NCBI GenBank assembly: GCA_015680685.1
Contig: MNCI01009146.1
Span: forward strand, 172,757 to 236,756
Reading direction: 5' to 3'
Origin: Gnetum montanum
Lineage: Eukaryota > Streptophyta > Gnetopsida > Gnetales > Gnetaceae
Length of the DNA stretch: 64,000 bases
Of this stretch, positions 23,753 through 34,327 are shown piece by piece. A program made the position numbers and the translations under genes. The notes under the pieces are model-generated. The model searched no databases and was not told the DNA's origin. It saw nothing but the letters and a program-made list of their open reading frames with translations. Each line of letters starts with the position of its first letter. Position 1 is the stretch's first letter.

Positions 23753-26641
23753 TCATGGATTCCTAGGTATGCATCCCATTATAATGGGGAAGCCCCCTTC
23801 ATTGTTAACCTCAATCACCAAGAAATTAGCTGGGTATGACCACCCACACACAGTGGTGATAATGTCCTCCACCAATCCTAAGGTAATGGTGATGGACTGG
23901 TTAGCTAGCTCCAATTGTATGTTACTCTTCTTAAGTTGGGGTAGGTTCCAGGCTTGATACATCTTTTGTGAAATTAGGTTGACTCTGGAACCTGAGTCAA
24001 GAAGAGCTTGATGTGGTGCATTTTCGGTGATCTGTAAATGAATTAAGGGGTTGCCAGGGTCAGATAGTTTCCTGGGAAGGTGGCCCACCTTTATCCAGTT
24101 AGTTACGATATGTGTCAACATAACCGTTTACGTACTTAGTTGTTGGACTGAAGGGTTCTCCGAAGCATTAGTGGTTAGAGGCTTATACATGTGCCCAACC
24201 GCTTGTTGTTGCGAGAGTTTGTTTGGGCTCCTAGTTTTGAAGAAGGGTCTCTTCTTTGTATAGTTGTCAGAACCAACACCCGGTTGGATGTTTACATGCT
24301 GAATATTTACAGTTCTCACGGTGTTACGTTGCTGTGGTTGGGTAGGTAATTCCCCCTACATTGTTAGAACAGGTTGTATGGGAATTATAGGTGGAAGAGG
24401 TGTGGGTGGAGTTAGAGGATGGGCTAAATGTAAGATATCTCCCGAAGGAGAAGGAGTCCTCCTGAAGTACTCCCGAACTTGGTAGTGACGTTGGAGAGTA
24501 GTGTGACCCATAGAGTCACCTGGAGAAACTGGCTGCTGCACATAATAATTGTAATGATCGGGTTGCTGGTAAGGATACTGATGTGTTGGCAGTGGCATCC
24601 CCCATGACTATGGGTATTGCCACTACTGATGTTGTCCAATAGGTTGTGGAGGTGTTCCACTTGGGTAATATGTTAAGGGTTCATGGAACTTCCATTGGTT
24701 ACCTTATGGATAAGGTAACCTTCAGGGTGTTTGCTGTTGATTAAGTCTTGGATTTAATTCATACACCCCAGACTCCTGCAGATGTGAGATAATTGGGCAA
24801 CATCCCTTAGGATGGTCATAGTAGTAAACTTCACATCCACTATCATCGTCTGTATCAAAATTCACAACCTCATCAAAGATAGGAATTTTCCCCTTATCCT
24901 TGTTATGTGTAGGGCTTAAGATTCTCTGCTTGGTTTTACCTTTGTCACTACTTTGTTCTACCTTAGACTCTTCTATAATTTTTAAGACTGTTTCTATTCT
25001 TGAGTCTAAGGAATCCCACATTTGGTCTACTTTGGCCGATAACTTGATTGTTAACTTCTAGATCAGCACGGTTTTCCGGTTCACCAACTCTTTGAGTGGT
25101 GACTCATCCTCTTCATCACAGAATTTCACTCCCTTCTTGTGAAGGGAGGGATCATGATTATATTCCTCCGCACTTTCCCTCTTACATAGCTCACCCTCTT
25201 CTTGCGCTACTTGTTCCAACAAAATTTCAACTTCATGGGCTCTAAGTTGGGAAAGTCTCCCTTAGGCGTAAGTCCCAAGAGTTCTTCTCATTTCATTCCT
25301 TAGCCCATCCACGATGTGACAAAGTTGATCCTGCTTAGCGTACCCATGGCCCGGGAAACGATGTAGCATTGTATAGTAACGGGCCATGGCAGCATCCAAG
25401 GGTTCATAAGCACCTTGTTTCTAGCCTTGGATCTTCTTATGCAAATTGGACACTCTAGAGTACGTTTGATATTTGTTATTGAACAGTTCAAGCATTGTAC
25501 TCCACCTCCTTATGGTTTTCGGTTCTAAGGACTGGTACCAGCTCTTTGCTTCTTTGGTGAGTGTCCTTGGGAACAACTTAAGCTTCTTTCACTCATTATC
25601 TATATTTTTCAAGGCACATGTATCGTGGAATTCCTGTAAATGATGTTGAAGATCAGTGTTGTATCCCCCTTCAAATTGTGAAATATTATTTATGTCCAAA
25701 CACTTGATCCTGCTATCTTTTAAATGCCTTGTGGGGATCCTAACTACCTCTGTGATGTCTAGAATGCTTCAGGTTGAGAATAGGGGTTCATCATGGTCAT
25801 CTCTGTCATGAAGTCTATGATGTCTTCGTGGTGGTTCCCTACTCTCCCTACATCCTTTCCTTTGTCCTAACTCCCAACCTTCCTGTCGAGGTCTTTCATC
25901 TCCCTTAATTTTACCCTCTCTGTTGTGCTCATGATGGTTGCACCTAGATGTGGAAGGAAAGTGTGAACAGTGAGATGAAGGAGAAGAGGAAGGGGATCCA
26001 TCACCATGGTCATGTTTCTTACCTTTTCTTCAGCTGCTTCGGCCTCGATCATTATAACAATTAAAGTGTTCATCCTTAGTGTGAGTGGTTATTCCTGCCG
26101 TGAACAGTTGGTGTTCACGGGGATCAGAGCTCGTAGCATGTATAGTTGATCGAAGGCTCTGATGCCTAACCTCTTCACCATTGTGAGGAGGAGGAACATC
26201 ATTTCCTAAGAAACCCATGATAAGGGGTTCCTCATCTCCTATTTCACTAAGGACATGGGGGACCTTGCCCTTCAACAATGAGTGTTGGCTCTCCTACCTT
26301 TCATCCCTCATGCGTTGCAAAGCGGTGGGATGATAATCCCTTATATCATATTCTCCAGCAACATATTTAGTGAATAAGTCCTGCATGCCAATCTTTGCTA
26401 AGGCACGGAAGAGCATGTTCAGAATAGATCGATCTGGTGGTAAAATTATGTTACCAAACAAATCTCTCCAGTGCAACTGTTCATCATGATGAAGGATAAA
26501 AGTGTAATCAGGAATATACTCATCGAGATGAGTATAAACTATCTTATATTGTTTAGGACTTGGCTGGTTTAGGTTATGTGCATGTTGCTGACTGTCTTCC
26601 GTGTTATTCCTAGGTGTGTTAACCTTATGAGAAGAAGCCAT
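23753..26641 (-). pseudogene. T2 gag-protease pseudogene
   Basis: One minus-strand frame of about 963 codons runs from ATG 26641 to 23753 and is broken by roughly a dozen in-frame stops but by no frameshift that I can see; open parts are 26294-26641, 26030-26278, 24722-25021, 24356-24598, 24128-24319 and 23753-24121. The N-terminal part is followed by a charged region, then a gag core near 25250-25700 (KLKLFPRTLTKEAKSWYQSL), a degenerate knuckle YYYDHPKGCCP near 24810-24840, a proline/glutamine-rich linker, and an aspartic protease at the C-terminus. There LLDSGSRVNLIS carries the catalytic DSG, followed by LVEDII and FPIIMG blocks. Gag shares its YDHPK motif with T1. It starts 141 bp from the LTR. 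Confidence 0.85.
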
Positions 26642-26762
26642 TTTATTGGTGTGCGGTTCACCATTATATATGTTCTTATTTAACTAATTAACCCGAAGGT
26701 TCGTTAAAGCTCACAACAATGTGAAAGATTTCCTAATGTTCTAATTGGTGTACAAACACTTA

Positions 26763-26781
26763 GTCCCCAGCAATGGTGCCA
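26763..26781 (-). other. T2 primer binding site (tRNA-Asp type)
   Basis: On the minus strand TGGCACCATTGCTGGGGA matches 15 of 18 bases of the plant tRNA-Asp primer site. The three differences fall exactly at its three CpG dinucleotides (two CG to CA, one CG to TG). Confidence 0.82.
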
Positions 26782-26782
26782 A

Positions 26783-27736
26783 TGATGAGTGGCAAGGTAC
26801 CCCTACACTCAACCATACGAAACGAGCGTAGCACTCGCGATCCGATCGAACTCCGCAGACTAAATGCCTAAACATCGCATGGAACACTTGGGGTTAATTA
26901 ATCATTTTCTTCCCAGACTTACTTGTTGTTGTCATCGTGTATGGTTAAGTAAGTCCGAGGTATATGATTTTTTTGGTCTTTTCAAGTTTATCTCCTATGC
27001 TAAAGGGTGAAGGGTTGAGAGAACTAACTACTCTAACTAAGGACCTAAGTCTAAATTAACTAGCATCAACATCTGTTCCCACTTACCGTACACACCTTGA
27101 ACTGTGCAACTATGGCTACCAAATGCTAATCATTACTGGGATTACCACATGTAACGCACGTGCTCGAAGTGGTCGTACTAAGGCACCTAACTAGCCTAAG
27201 TGTGATGAGTAGCCGATTCCTTAACTAGTCATACACATACGTAGATGCTTGTAATCAAGTCATACTCGTCACACATTCTAGGAGATAAGGGTGAGAGAAT
27301 ATAATCATGATGAGTAGCCGATTCCTTGGTTACCCGTACACATTCGTCAATGCTTGTAACCAAGTCGTACTCATGCCGCGCTACTAGGAAAGCAATAAAT
27401 AACATTAAATAAACCTATCCATGTACTGCAAGGTTTATCCACAAAAGCTCATCTTTATTGCTGTACACAACTTGTGTTCAGGTACAAAGCTGCTCGAATA
27501 AAGAACCATTCACTTGGGGGACTCCTACTGCGGGCACATGGATAATATTCTATCTCTGGGGTGATCAATCCGCCAGAGCTTTGCTACTTCTATCCTCTAT
27601 ATGGAAATGAGGGGAGTGCCGCCTCTTATTTATAGATTTGACAGCGGACTGCAATATCGCATATGCAATATCGCAGGGGACAACGTGATATCGTAGGGGA
27701 TGCGATATCGCGGCTTGTGAATATCACGTCTCATCA
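26783..27736 (-). repeat. T2 5' LTR
   Basis: This 954-bp LTR pairs with 20730-21727 and is highly similar in R/U5. The minus-strand TATA box is at 27625-27634. The U3 palindrome array (27650-27720) has fewer units than the 3' copy. Confidence 0.9.
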
Positions 27737-28583
27737 TGAAGCTACGATAGTCACAAAAGTTTGTTTACTATTTTTACAATCTAGTGTGGTTTTGATGATC
27801 ATAGGATGTGAAAACTTGCCACAAATGCACAAATACATTAGTAGTTATGGCCTATTACTCTTGAAAATAGCACCAATCTATCAGTAATCATGGTATAAAT
27901 TTGCAACCTAAAATTAGCAACCTTGAATCCTATAAAAGGTAAACTTGAATACCTTATTCAAGTTCAAAACATTTTTACAACCTAACAACCTTTGCAACCT
28001 TAAGAACTTTGAACCCATTTGGGATTTGTAAAACTTTCATAGCAAATTGGAATCTACCTTGGCATCAAAAAAATTCAATGTAGTCCCACTACAACGAGAG
28101 TCAAACACCAACATTAACACCACTAATAATCAAATTTGCAAATTCATGCAAAAACCAGCAAGGACCTATTAGCAATCAAAGTTGAGAAGTACCTCAATCA
28201 TGGATTTTGACTATAGAGCATAACTTGCTAGCTCCAAAAGGCTTCAAGCCCCATCCAAGTAGGCTTCTTATGCATTTGAGCACACAATCTATACTCTTTG
28301 AACTTTATACCTTAAGAATTTTGCTACTTTAATAAAGTTTCTAGTTCATTTGTTATGTAGAATCTATTTCACATTTTAATTTCTATGTTTATTTATCATT
28401 TAAATTTGAAGTTTTATTTTTCTTCATTTATATTCTTTAAATCCCTAGGTGATTAGCTAGACCATCCAGGGCACCTTGGATCCTCTTTCTTAGAGGGCCT
28501 TGGGATTCAAGATTAAAATTATTTCCACACCTAGGATTTTTGGTTTTTTCTAGTGATCAAATTTTTCTAGTGCAATAATTTTT

Positions 28584-28601
28584 TTTGTGCTAGAAGGAGG
28601 G
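28584..28601 (+). other. Tat putative primer binding site
   Basis: TTTGTGCTAGAAGGAGGG follows the 5' LTR end after a T-run. Its place fits a primer site; the tRNA was not assigned. Confidence 0.45.
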
Positions 28602-29581
28602 CCTCTACCTAAATTCTTACCCCAAATTAATCAATAATTTTTCAAAATCAATTTTTCCAAATTCCAAAACCTTAAAAACTATGACCATCTACCATTGAAA
28701 TCAACATTGGTGCTGAATTCCTTGCAGTTGATACCCAGTGTAGTTGTTGTAGGTGATTTGGATGTCTACAAGATTTTCACAATAGTTGTTGGATTCTCTA
28801 AAGCCAGCATAGCGAACACTTATAGCTACAATTTTTACCCATAAACACCTATATTTAGGGTATCCTAAGAACCAATGTAGCTCCACCCAAATACCCAAAT
28901 CCTCCTATTATGAAATATTATGAATACCTAGTGTAGTTACCTCTAAGACTCCAACATAGTCCTTAGTAAACCAAAAATTTTACATTGAATTATTCAAAAC
29001 CAATGCATCCCCTTTAGGGAAAAATATTGTTAGCCTAGTTTTACCAAGTAGAAAGCCATCTTTCATCACCTACCCCAACATCATTGGTTGGGAAATACCA
29101 TAATCTACTACACATCCACATAAATTTCTTGCTATGAAATTTTCTTGAAAGGCCAACATAGTACCCTCCAACACCCCAACGTAGTAATGGAAAAATATAC
29201 ATTACACATTTACTTTTCCAAAGTCCATGCATTTCTCCAAGAGGGGGTATCACTAGTGCAGTCTTGCTAGGCAAGACAACCATTTTCTCATCCCCCTTGA
29301 GTGTAGAGCCTACTAGTAAATTAGTGTAGTTGGTCCTTCCAACACATAAAACTTTCACATTTTATTAAGTGTAGTATGCATCATTGCTACTACAACATGT
29401 ACGACACCTATAGTTATAGTTCATACCATTTTCCAACCATAACCCTTTGCATCTTGGATAATTCAACTTGTTGGAATTTTTTCTAAAATAATTAAGTAAA
29501 TCATAAAATTTTTTAAACTAGATGTAACGAATAACCATCTCTTTTAGCAAGTCAGCCATCTTGCCCCTCAACCTAACTAAC
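28602..29581 (+). other. Tat 5' leader
   Basis: This leader of about 1 kb contains several CCAACATAGT-type motifs (for example near 28950, 29150 and 29175). Minus-strand frames at 28701-28898 and 29041-29358 are not supported as genes. I do not see the extra upstream ORF typical of true Ogre elements, though a decayed one cannot be excluded. Confidence 0.4.
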
Positions 29582-32500
29582 ATGGCATCTAACCAAGATG
29601 CTATGAGGGTTTATGACCCAAAGGACCCTACTGTAGCCAATAATAGGTGATCCCTTAGTGATGAGTAGAAAGGTATCCCTATGCTCAACCATACAAATAT
29701 GAGCATACACATATGATTTAGTTGAATTCCAAGGACCAAGTGCTTATGTGCCTTTACAAAACTTGAATAGGTTAGTTAATCATTGTCTTCCCAAGCTCAC
29801 TTGTATTGCATAATTGTATGGTTAAGCAAACTTGAGGTATATGATTTTTATATATTTTTATGTTTTATGTCCTAGTGCTACAAAGGGAAAAGTGAACTAA
29901 TTAAGTAACCAATTTAATTTAACTAATCAACTATGCTCTAACTAGTCCTAACACTAGCATCCATTCTCACTTGTTGTACACATCTTGAACCAGTGCAAAA
30001 GTACTGGGATTACCAAACACTAATTGTTACTGGGTTACCAAGTGTTCCACGTATGCTTGAAGTGGTTATGTTGAGTGTGCTTACTTGGGAGAGTTAACAA
30101 GGTAAGAGAGAGAGAACATTAATTAACTAATCAAAGAATTAAATAACTATAAATAACATTAAATAGGAAATTCTAAATACTACAAGATTTATCACAAATT
30201 TCATTTTTATTTCTAGTCACAAGGTGTGCTCAAGTACACAATGCTTGAATAAAGATCCATTCGCTTTATGACTCCTATTGTAGGCACTCAAAAATAATTC
30301 TAACTCTAAGAAAGGAAAAAGGAAAGAGTTTGGTAAGGGACTAAGATTAATGAACTAACTATTGCCAAACCAAGTGCACCTACCTCTAATTTATACACAA
30401 CAAGATAGGCCCCGATATTAGATGTCTGATAATGTTTGGAAGGCTCACTTAGGCTAAGGGACAAAGGTCTAGATTAATCTATCATCAATGAAAATTATTA
30501 TGATTTCATCTTTGTCAAAATCCAAGTAGGCGTGCTCATCCCATGGTAGATGTAGAATCCAAATGTGAGTACAAGCTAATTCAACATGATAGGAAGGAAT
30601 ACATTCCTTCCCTGTATGAAAAAATACCATTGTATAATGCCCACACATACATTCTATCTCATCTAATTAAGATGGATGAGCAAGATGGGGTTTCAAGCTT
30701 CAAGGGTTAACATAAGGAGTAGGATGAGTTTGAGGTAGAGCCCAAACTATAAAACTTTTTAGGGAGCCTCTTCCAATAGTCAGCTCTCCAAGCTATTGTA
30801 TCCATCTAGATATCTCCTACCTCCTCCATGGAGCATGTTCCTCAACCCACTTCTTCCATCTAGCTAACCATGTTTTGATTGGCACCTATCATAGTAGCCC
30901 ACCAGGCACAATCTATGCCATAAATAATCCCCTTAAGACCTCTATGTTGTTTTCCACATATCCTCAGTCTATGCAACCATCACTAATGATCTTAACCACT
31001 ACTCACCCCTTATCAATGCTAGTGGAACTCCAAATGATCCAAGAATCACAAAAATCCTTCATACCCTTCATTCCAATAATACCTAATCTGACTTCCTTTT
31101 GATTGTTTGATCCCCCTACAACAATGATGAGCCAACCTCTCCCTTCTATGCAACAACCCATTGCAAGTCCATAGGCCTCTCAACTCACTCCACAACCTTA
31201 TGAGCAAATTCCACAACCTTTTGGGATGCCTCAAGGCCTAGATCAAGCATTCCAAATGATCTAGAACCTTACAAAAGAGTTACAAAACCTTAAAGCCTTC
31301 ACAACCTAGGTGGTGAAGATCATGGACTTTTATCAAGCTGATCCAATCAGCCCTATTGTCCCATAGATAACTCCTTCACTAAGCATCCCAAGGCCTCAAT
31401 TTATCAAGTAAAATGGTTAGCGTAATCCCAATGCTCACCTTAAAATATTTTGTTTGTAGTGTCTATTTCTACAAGCCTGACTACATATCATAATGCATAT
31501 TTTTCCTATGTCCCTTCTTGGGAAAGCCTTGGACTAGTACCATGCATTACCAAGAGGATCTATATCCTTCCTAGAAGACTTAATATCATAATTTGTTAAC
31601 TATTTCTAGTATAACTTGAAACAAAAAATGACTCTTGACCAACTAATGAAGGTCAAGCAAGGATCCCTTGAGTTCATACAAAAGTTTAGACAATAATGGA
31701 ATGCTTTTCTAAATGAGATTCCAGAACCAATATTCAAGACTCACCTTCTCACCATATTCAAGGGGGTAGTGAATGACTTTATTAAGTCAAAAATCTACTA
31801 CCTAGACCTATGGTTACTCAGCCAAGCATTTTCTCAAATCAAGAACATAGAGGATCTTGCTGAGGCTAGTCATGACCCTGCATATGTGGTGTACAAGAAC
31901 TAACACACATAGAAGGATGAGAAGAGGGGAAGGAAAAATCATGTAGTCATGGCCACTATGGCTAAAGAAAATAAAACAACACAAGAGCCTAAAATGAATC
32001 AACCCAAGACTCCCATAACAAATAACCAACCATCAACATCTAGGGATTCTACATCAACCAATACAAGGCCTAACTTTGAATAAAAAGACTAGGCTAAATA
32101 TACTAGCTTACTCTTGAAACCATTTGAAATTCTTGAATAGTTATTAAAGAGTGGAAAAATACAATAAAAAATGATTGAGAATGCTTGTAAGAAGCATGAT
32201 AGATTATGTAACATCACCAAGAACCCTACTCTTATGACCAAGGATGACCTCATAGTTGTCTAATTACTTCAAGCTTGATCGTATCTACCACTATCATCAA
32301 CTACAAGGTCATTATCTTAACTTTTGATCAGTGCTAAAGAATGATTTGCAAAAGATAATAAACAAGGCTCAGTTGGTACATGATACCTCTAATCTAGTCC
32401 TTTGAATACCAACAACAACCCATATACTATAGTGGTGTTCAATGTAAACAACAATCCTAGACCTACATGGGAGTCGTTCATGATTTGGATACCTCCTCAA

Positions 32501-32773
32501 AACAATAGGGGTACTCTAACTTTGACTAGTTCAAGGTTTCTTTTGGTTGTAAGAATACCATCATATATGCTTCCCAAGAAACCTTTTTTAACCAAGGAAA
32601 CCCCTCCCATTACAACCAAATCAAAAAGCATAGCTAAACAATGTCCTCCTGTAGTTGCCAACACATTAGCTTCTTCTCTACCAAATAACAATAGTAAAAA
32701 ATCTCCAAGAAAACAACATAAGAAGCCCATACTAAATCCTAAGAACAAAGATAAAAAGAAGGCCAAGGCATGA
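29582..32773 (+). pseudogene. Tat gag pseudogene
   Basis: Gag starts at ATG 29582 (MASNQDAMRVYDPKDP), is interrupted by a solo LTR at 29659-30447, and continues at 30453. The gag core at about 31420-31900 includes KQKMTLDQLMKVKQGSLEFI and FRQxWNAF, typical of the Retrotrans_gag family. A YHQLQGH-type segment near 32290-32320 corresponds to the C-terminal zinc-like YHxxxGHxxxxC region of Tat gags, with the last cysteine lost. A lysine/proline/asparagine-rich tail is open at 32402-32773. Stops and at least one frame change are present. Gag would build the particle. Confidence 0.75.
29659..30447 (-). repeat. Solo LTR inside Tat gag
   Basis: This 789-bp minus-oriented LTR has perfect CTTAG duplications at 29654-29658 and 30448-30452. 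Its plus-strand start TGATGAGTAG and the following 300 bp match the R/U5 of T1, T2 and the solo LTR at 17146. Its U3 (minus-strand start TGAGCCTTCC) is unlike any of them. TATAAATT lies on the minus strand at 30388-30395. It sits about 75 bp after the gag ATG. Confidence 0.85.
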
Positions 32774-33049
32774 AAGGAGAAGAGCATGTTAAATCCCACT
32801 CCCATCTCATCTTTTCTAGTGAGTACTAGTGCTCAAGATGCTTCAACTAGTTAACCACAAGAGGATTCCAAGCCATAAGGAAGGGGGAAAAGGCCATAAC
32901 ACAACCATTGAAGCATGAAGTTCGTATCCTAGGACACATGGAGGAAGTCAATAAAAAAAATAAGAAATGAATAACCAATGACATGCACTTCCTAATGCTA
33001 TGGAAATGGTCAAGTAGTCACTAAAATAAAGGAACACCTCCATTAGCCT

Positions 33050-33905
33050 ATATGACCTTGTAATGACTTTTGTTACACACCATGAAGCATTAGTGAAGAT
33101 GTTGACCTCTATTCCTAATAGCAAGGAAATCCTTACTAGTGAAGATCTCATCCATGAAATGATGGTTCCACCTTTGCCAAAGTAATAAATGAAGTCAATA
33201 GCACTAGTGTTTCATGATAGTGAAGATTAGACCAATTCCTAGGATGGCAAGACAACCAAGTTTCTCCTTTTGATATCCATAAGGGTAGGATAGTACAAGG
33301 TGCATAGGATGCATGTTGATGATGGAGAGACAACTAATGTAATACCTTACACCATCATTGAAAATTTAGCCCTAATGGAGCATATGCAATATACTTCAAC
33401 TTCTACTCTTAAATCCTTTAATAGATCTTGAGTTGTTGTAAAAGGCTTCATTTCCTTAGACTTTATGGTAGCAGAATAATTCCCCACAATGGCCAACTTC
33501 CTGGTGGTGGTAGAGATAGCAATATTCAATCTCATCTTGGGGAGGCCTTGGTTTGCTCAATTACTAGCTATTTCCTCACCCATCCACCAAGAAATTTACT
33601 TTTCTTACAAATAAGGTGAGATAATCATCCATGGCGACAATGTCATTCTTTTGGCAATAAACAACATTGACATAGAACAAGGATCCATAATGGAATTTTA
33701 GAAACAAACTCCTACTGTTAACCAAAAAGTCAAGAAACCTAATAGAGCACAAGATGTTAAAACCAAGAAGGATGGGCCCATGCATGCACCATGGAAGGAT
33801 CTCCCCTTCAACATGGTTAGCAAAGGAAATAGAGAGTACAAAATCATACAAAGTAGACCATATACCTTTCCTAATCTTTCAAAGATTAGGAAATACTTGT
33901 ACAAT
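33050..33905 (+). pseudogene. Tat aspartic protease remnant
   Basis: A Tat-type retropepsin is recognisable at about 33300-33700. The catalytic DSG block itself is not intact. The block ILGRPWFAQLLAISSPIHQE (near 33530-33590) is the conserved 'LLGRPWIH..GAVPSTLHQ' segment, and GEIIIHGD follows one stop later (near 33612-33640). The protease would cleave the polyprotein. The reading frame shifts or stops several times, and it ends with a stop near 33909 after a basic tail. Confidence 0.75.
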
Positions 33906-34205
33906 TGAAGTGTACCACCAATCCACTTATCCTTACATCTATGACCATGTGACCTTGTTTTCCTATAGACTTCTTAGCCTAGTTGAAACATTATTTGCAT
34001 GCATCATTTTGCTTTACTTAGTTTTACATTTTTCTAACTTTACTTTACACATAGCCTAAAGTTTATTCTTGATTACGATTTACTTTTATGCCTTCTCTAT
34101 TTTAGAACATAAAACATAAAAATACCTTAAAAAATTTAAAACATGAAAACTCATAAAAAATTCTAAAACATAAAAAGCTAGTAAAAAGTTTTCTTTTCAA
34201 ATTGC

Positions 34206-34327
34206 AAGGTCCACCATGGCTTAAAACTATCAAATCATAGGGCCCACCATGGCCTAAAACTAGCAAATCATAGGGTCCCCCAAGGCCTAAAATTGGCAAA
34301 TCATATGGTCCACCATGGCCTAAGACT
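34206..34327 (+). repeat. 33-bp tandem repeat, about 3.7 copies
   Basis: Units start near 34206, 34238, 34271 and 34304 and share CACCATGGCCTAAAACT. A minus-strand open frame (34102-34338) reads them as an 11-residue repeat with GGPYDL, an accidental consequence of a unit length divisible by three. Confidence 0.75.

Larger units (their letters stand above)
20730..27736 (-). mobile_element. T2: non-autonomous gag-protease gypsy element
   Basis: This minus-strand element is 7007 bp long. The 5' LTR is 26783-27736 (954 bp), followed by a tRNA-Asp-type primer site, a gag-protease gene, about 2 kb without pol (containing the assembly gap), a polypurine tract and the 3' LTR 20730-21727 (998 bp). 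Perfect TGAAG duplications lie at 20725-20729 and 27737-27741. The 3' LTR of the Tat element supplies the empty site (GGTGAAGCCAACATAGTC near 45998-46015). No RT, RNase H or integrase is visible, so mobility would need a helper. The long undamaged frame suggests it is among the youngest insertions here. Confidence 0.9.
20232..28577 (+). repeat. Tat 5' LTR, interrupted by T2
   Basis: The LTR parts are 20232-20729 and 27742-28577, together 1334 bp, against 1331 bp for the 3' LTR at 45506-46836. It starts TGAAACA and ends TGCAATA, where the final CA has probably become TA. The motif CCAACATAGT or one-base variants occur five times at 20571-20719. Open frames at 20325-20636 and 45660-45911 are the same LTR sequence in its two copies, not genes. 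Confidence 0.85.

Noticed and set aside
30448-30487. Alternative end of the solo LTR at TCATCA (30487)
   Set aside because: No matching 5-bp duplication there, whereas an end at 30447 gives a perfect CTTAG pair with 29654-29658.
32497-32805. 102-codon minus-strand frame
   Set aside because: It is the complement of the basic tail of Tat gag; hydrophobic residues arise from lysine and asparagine codons read in reverse.
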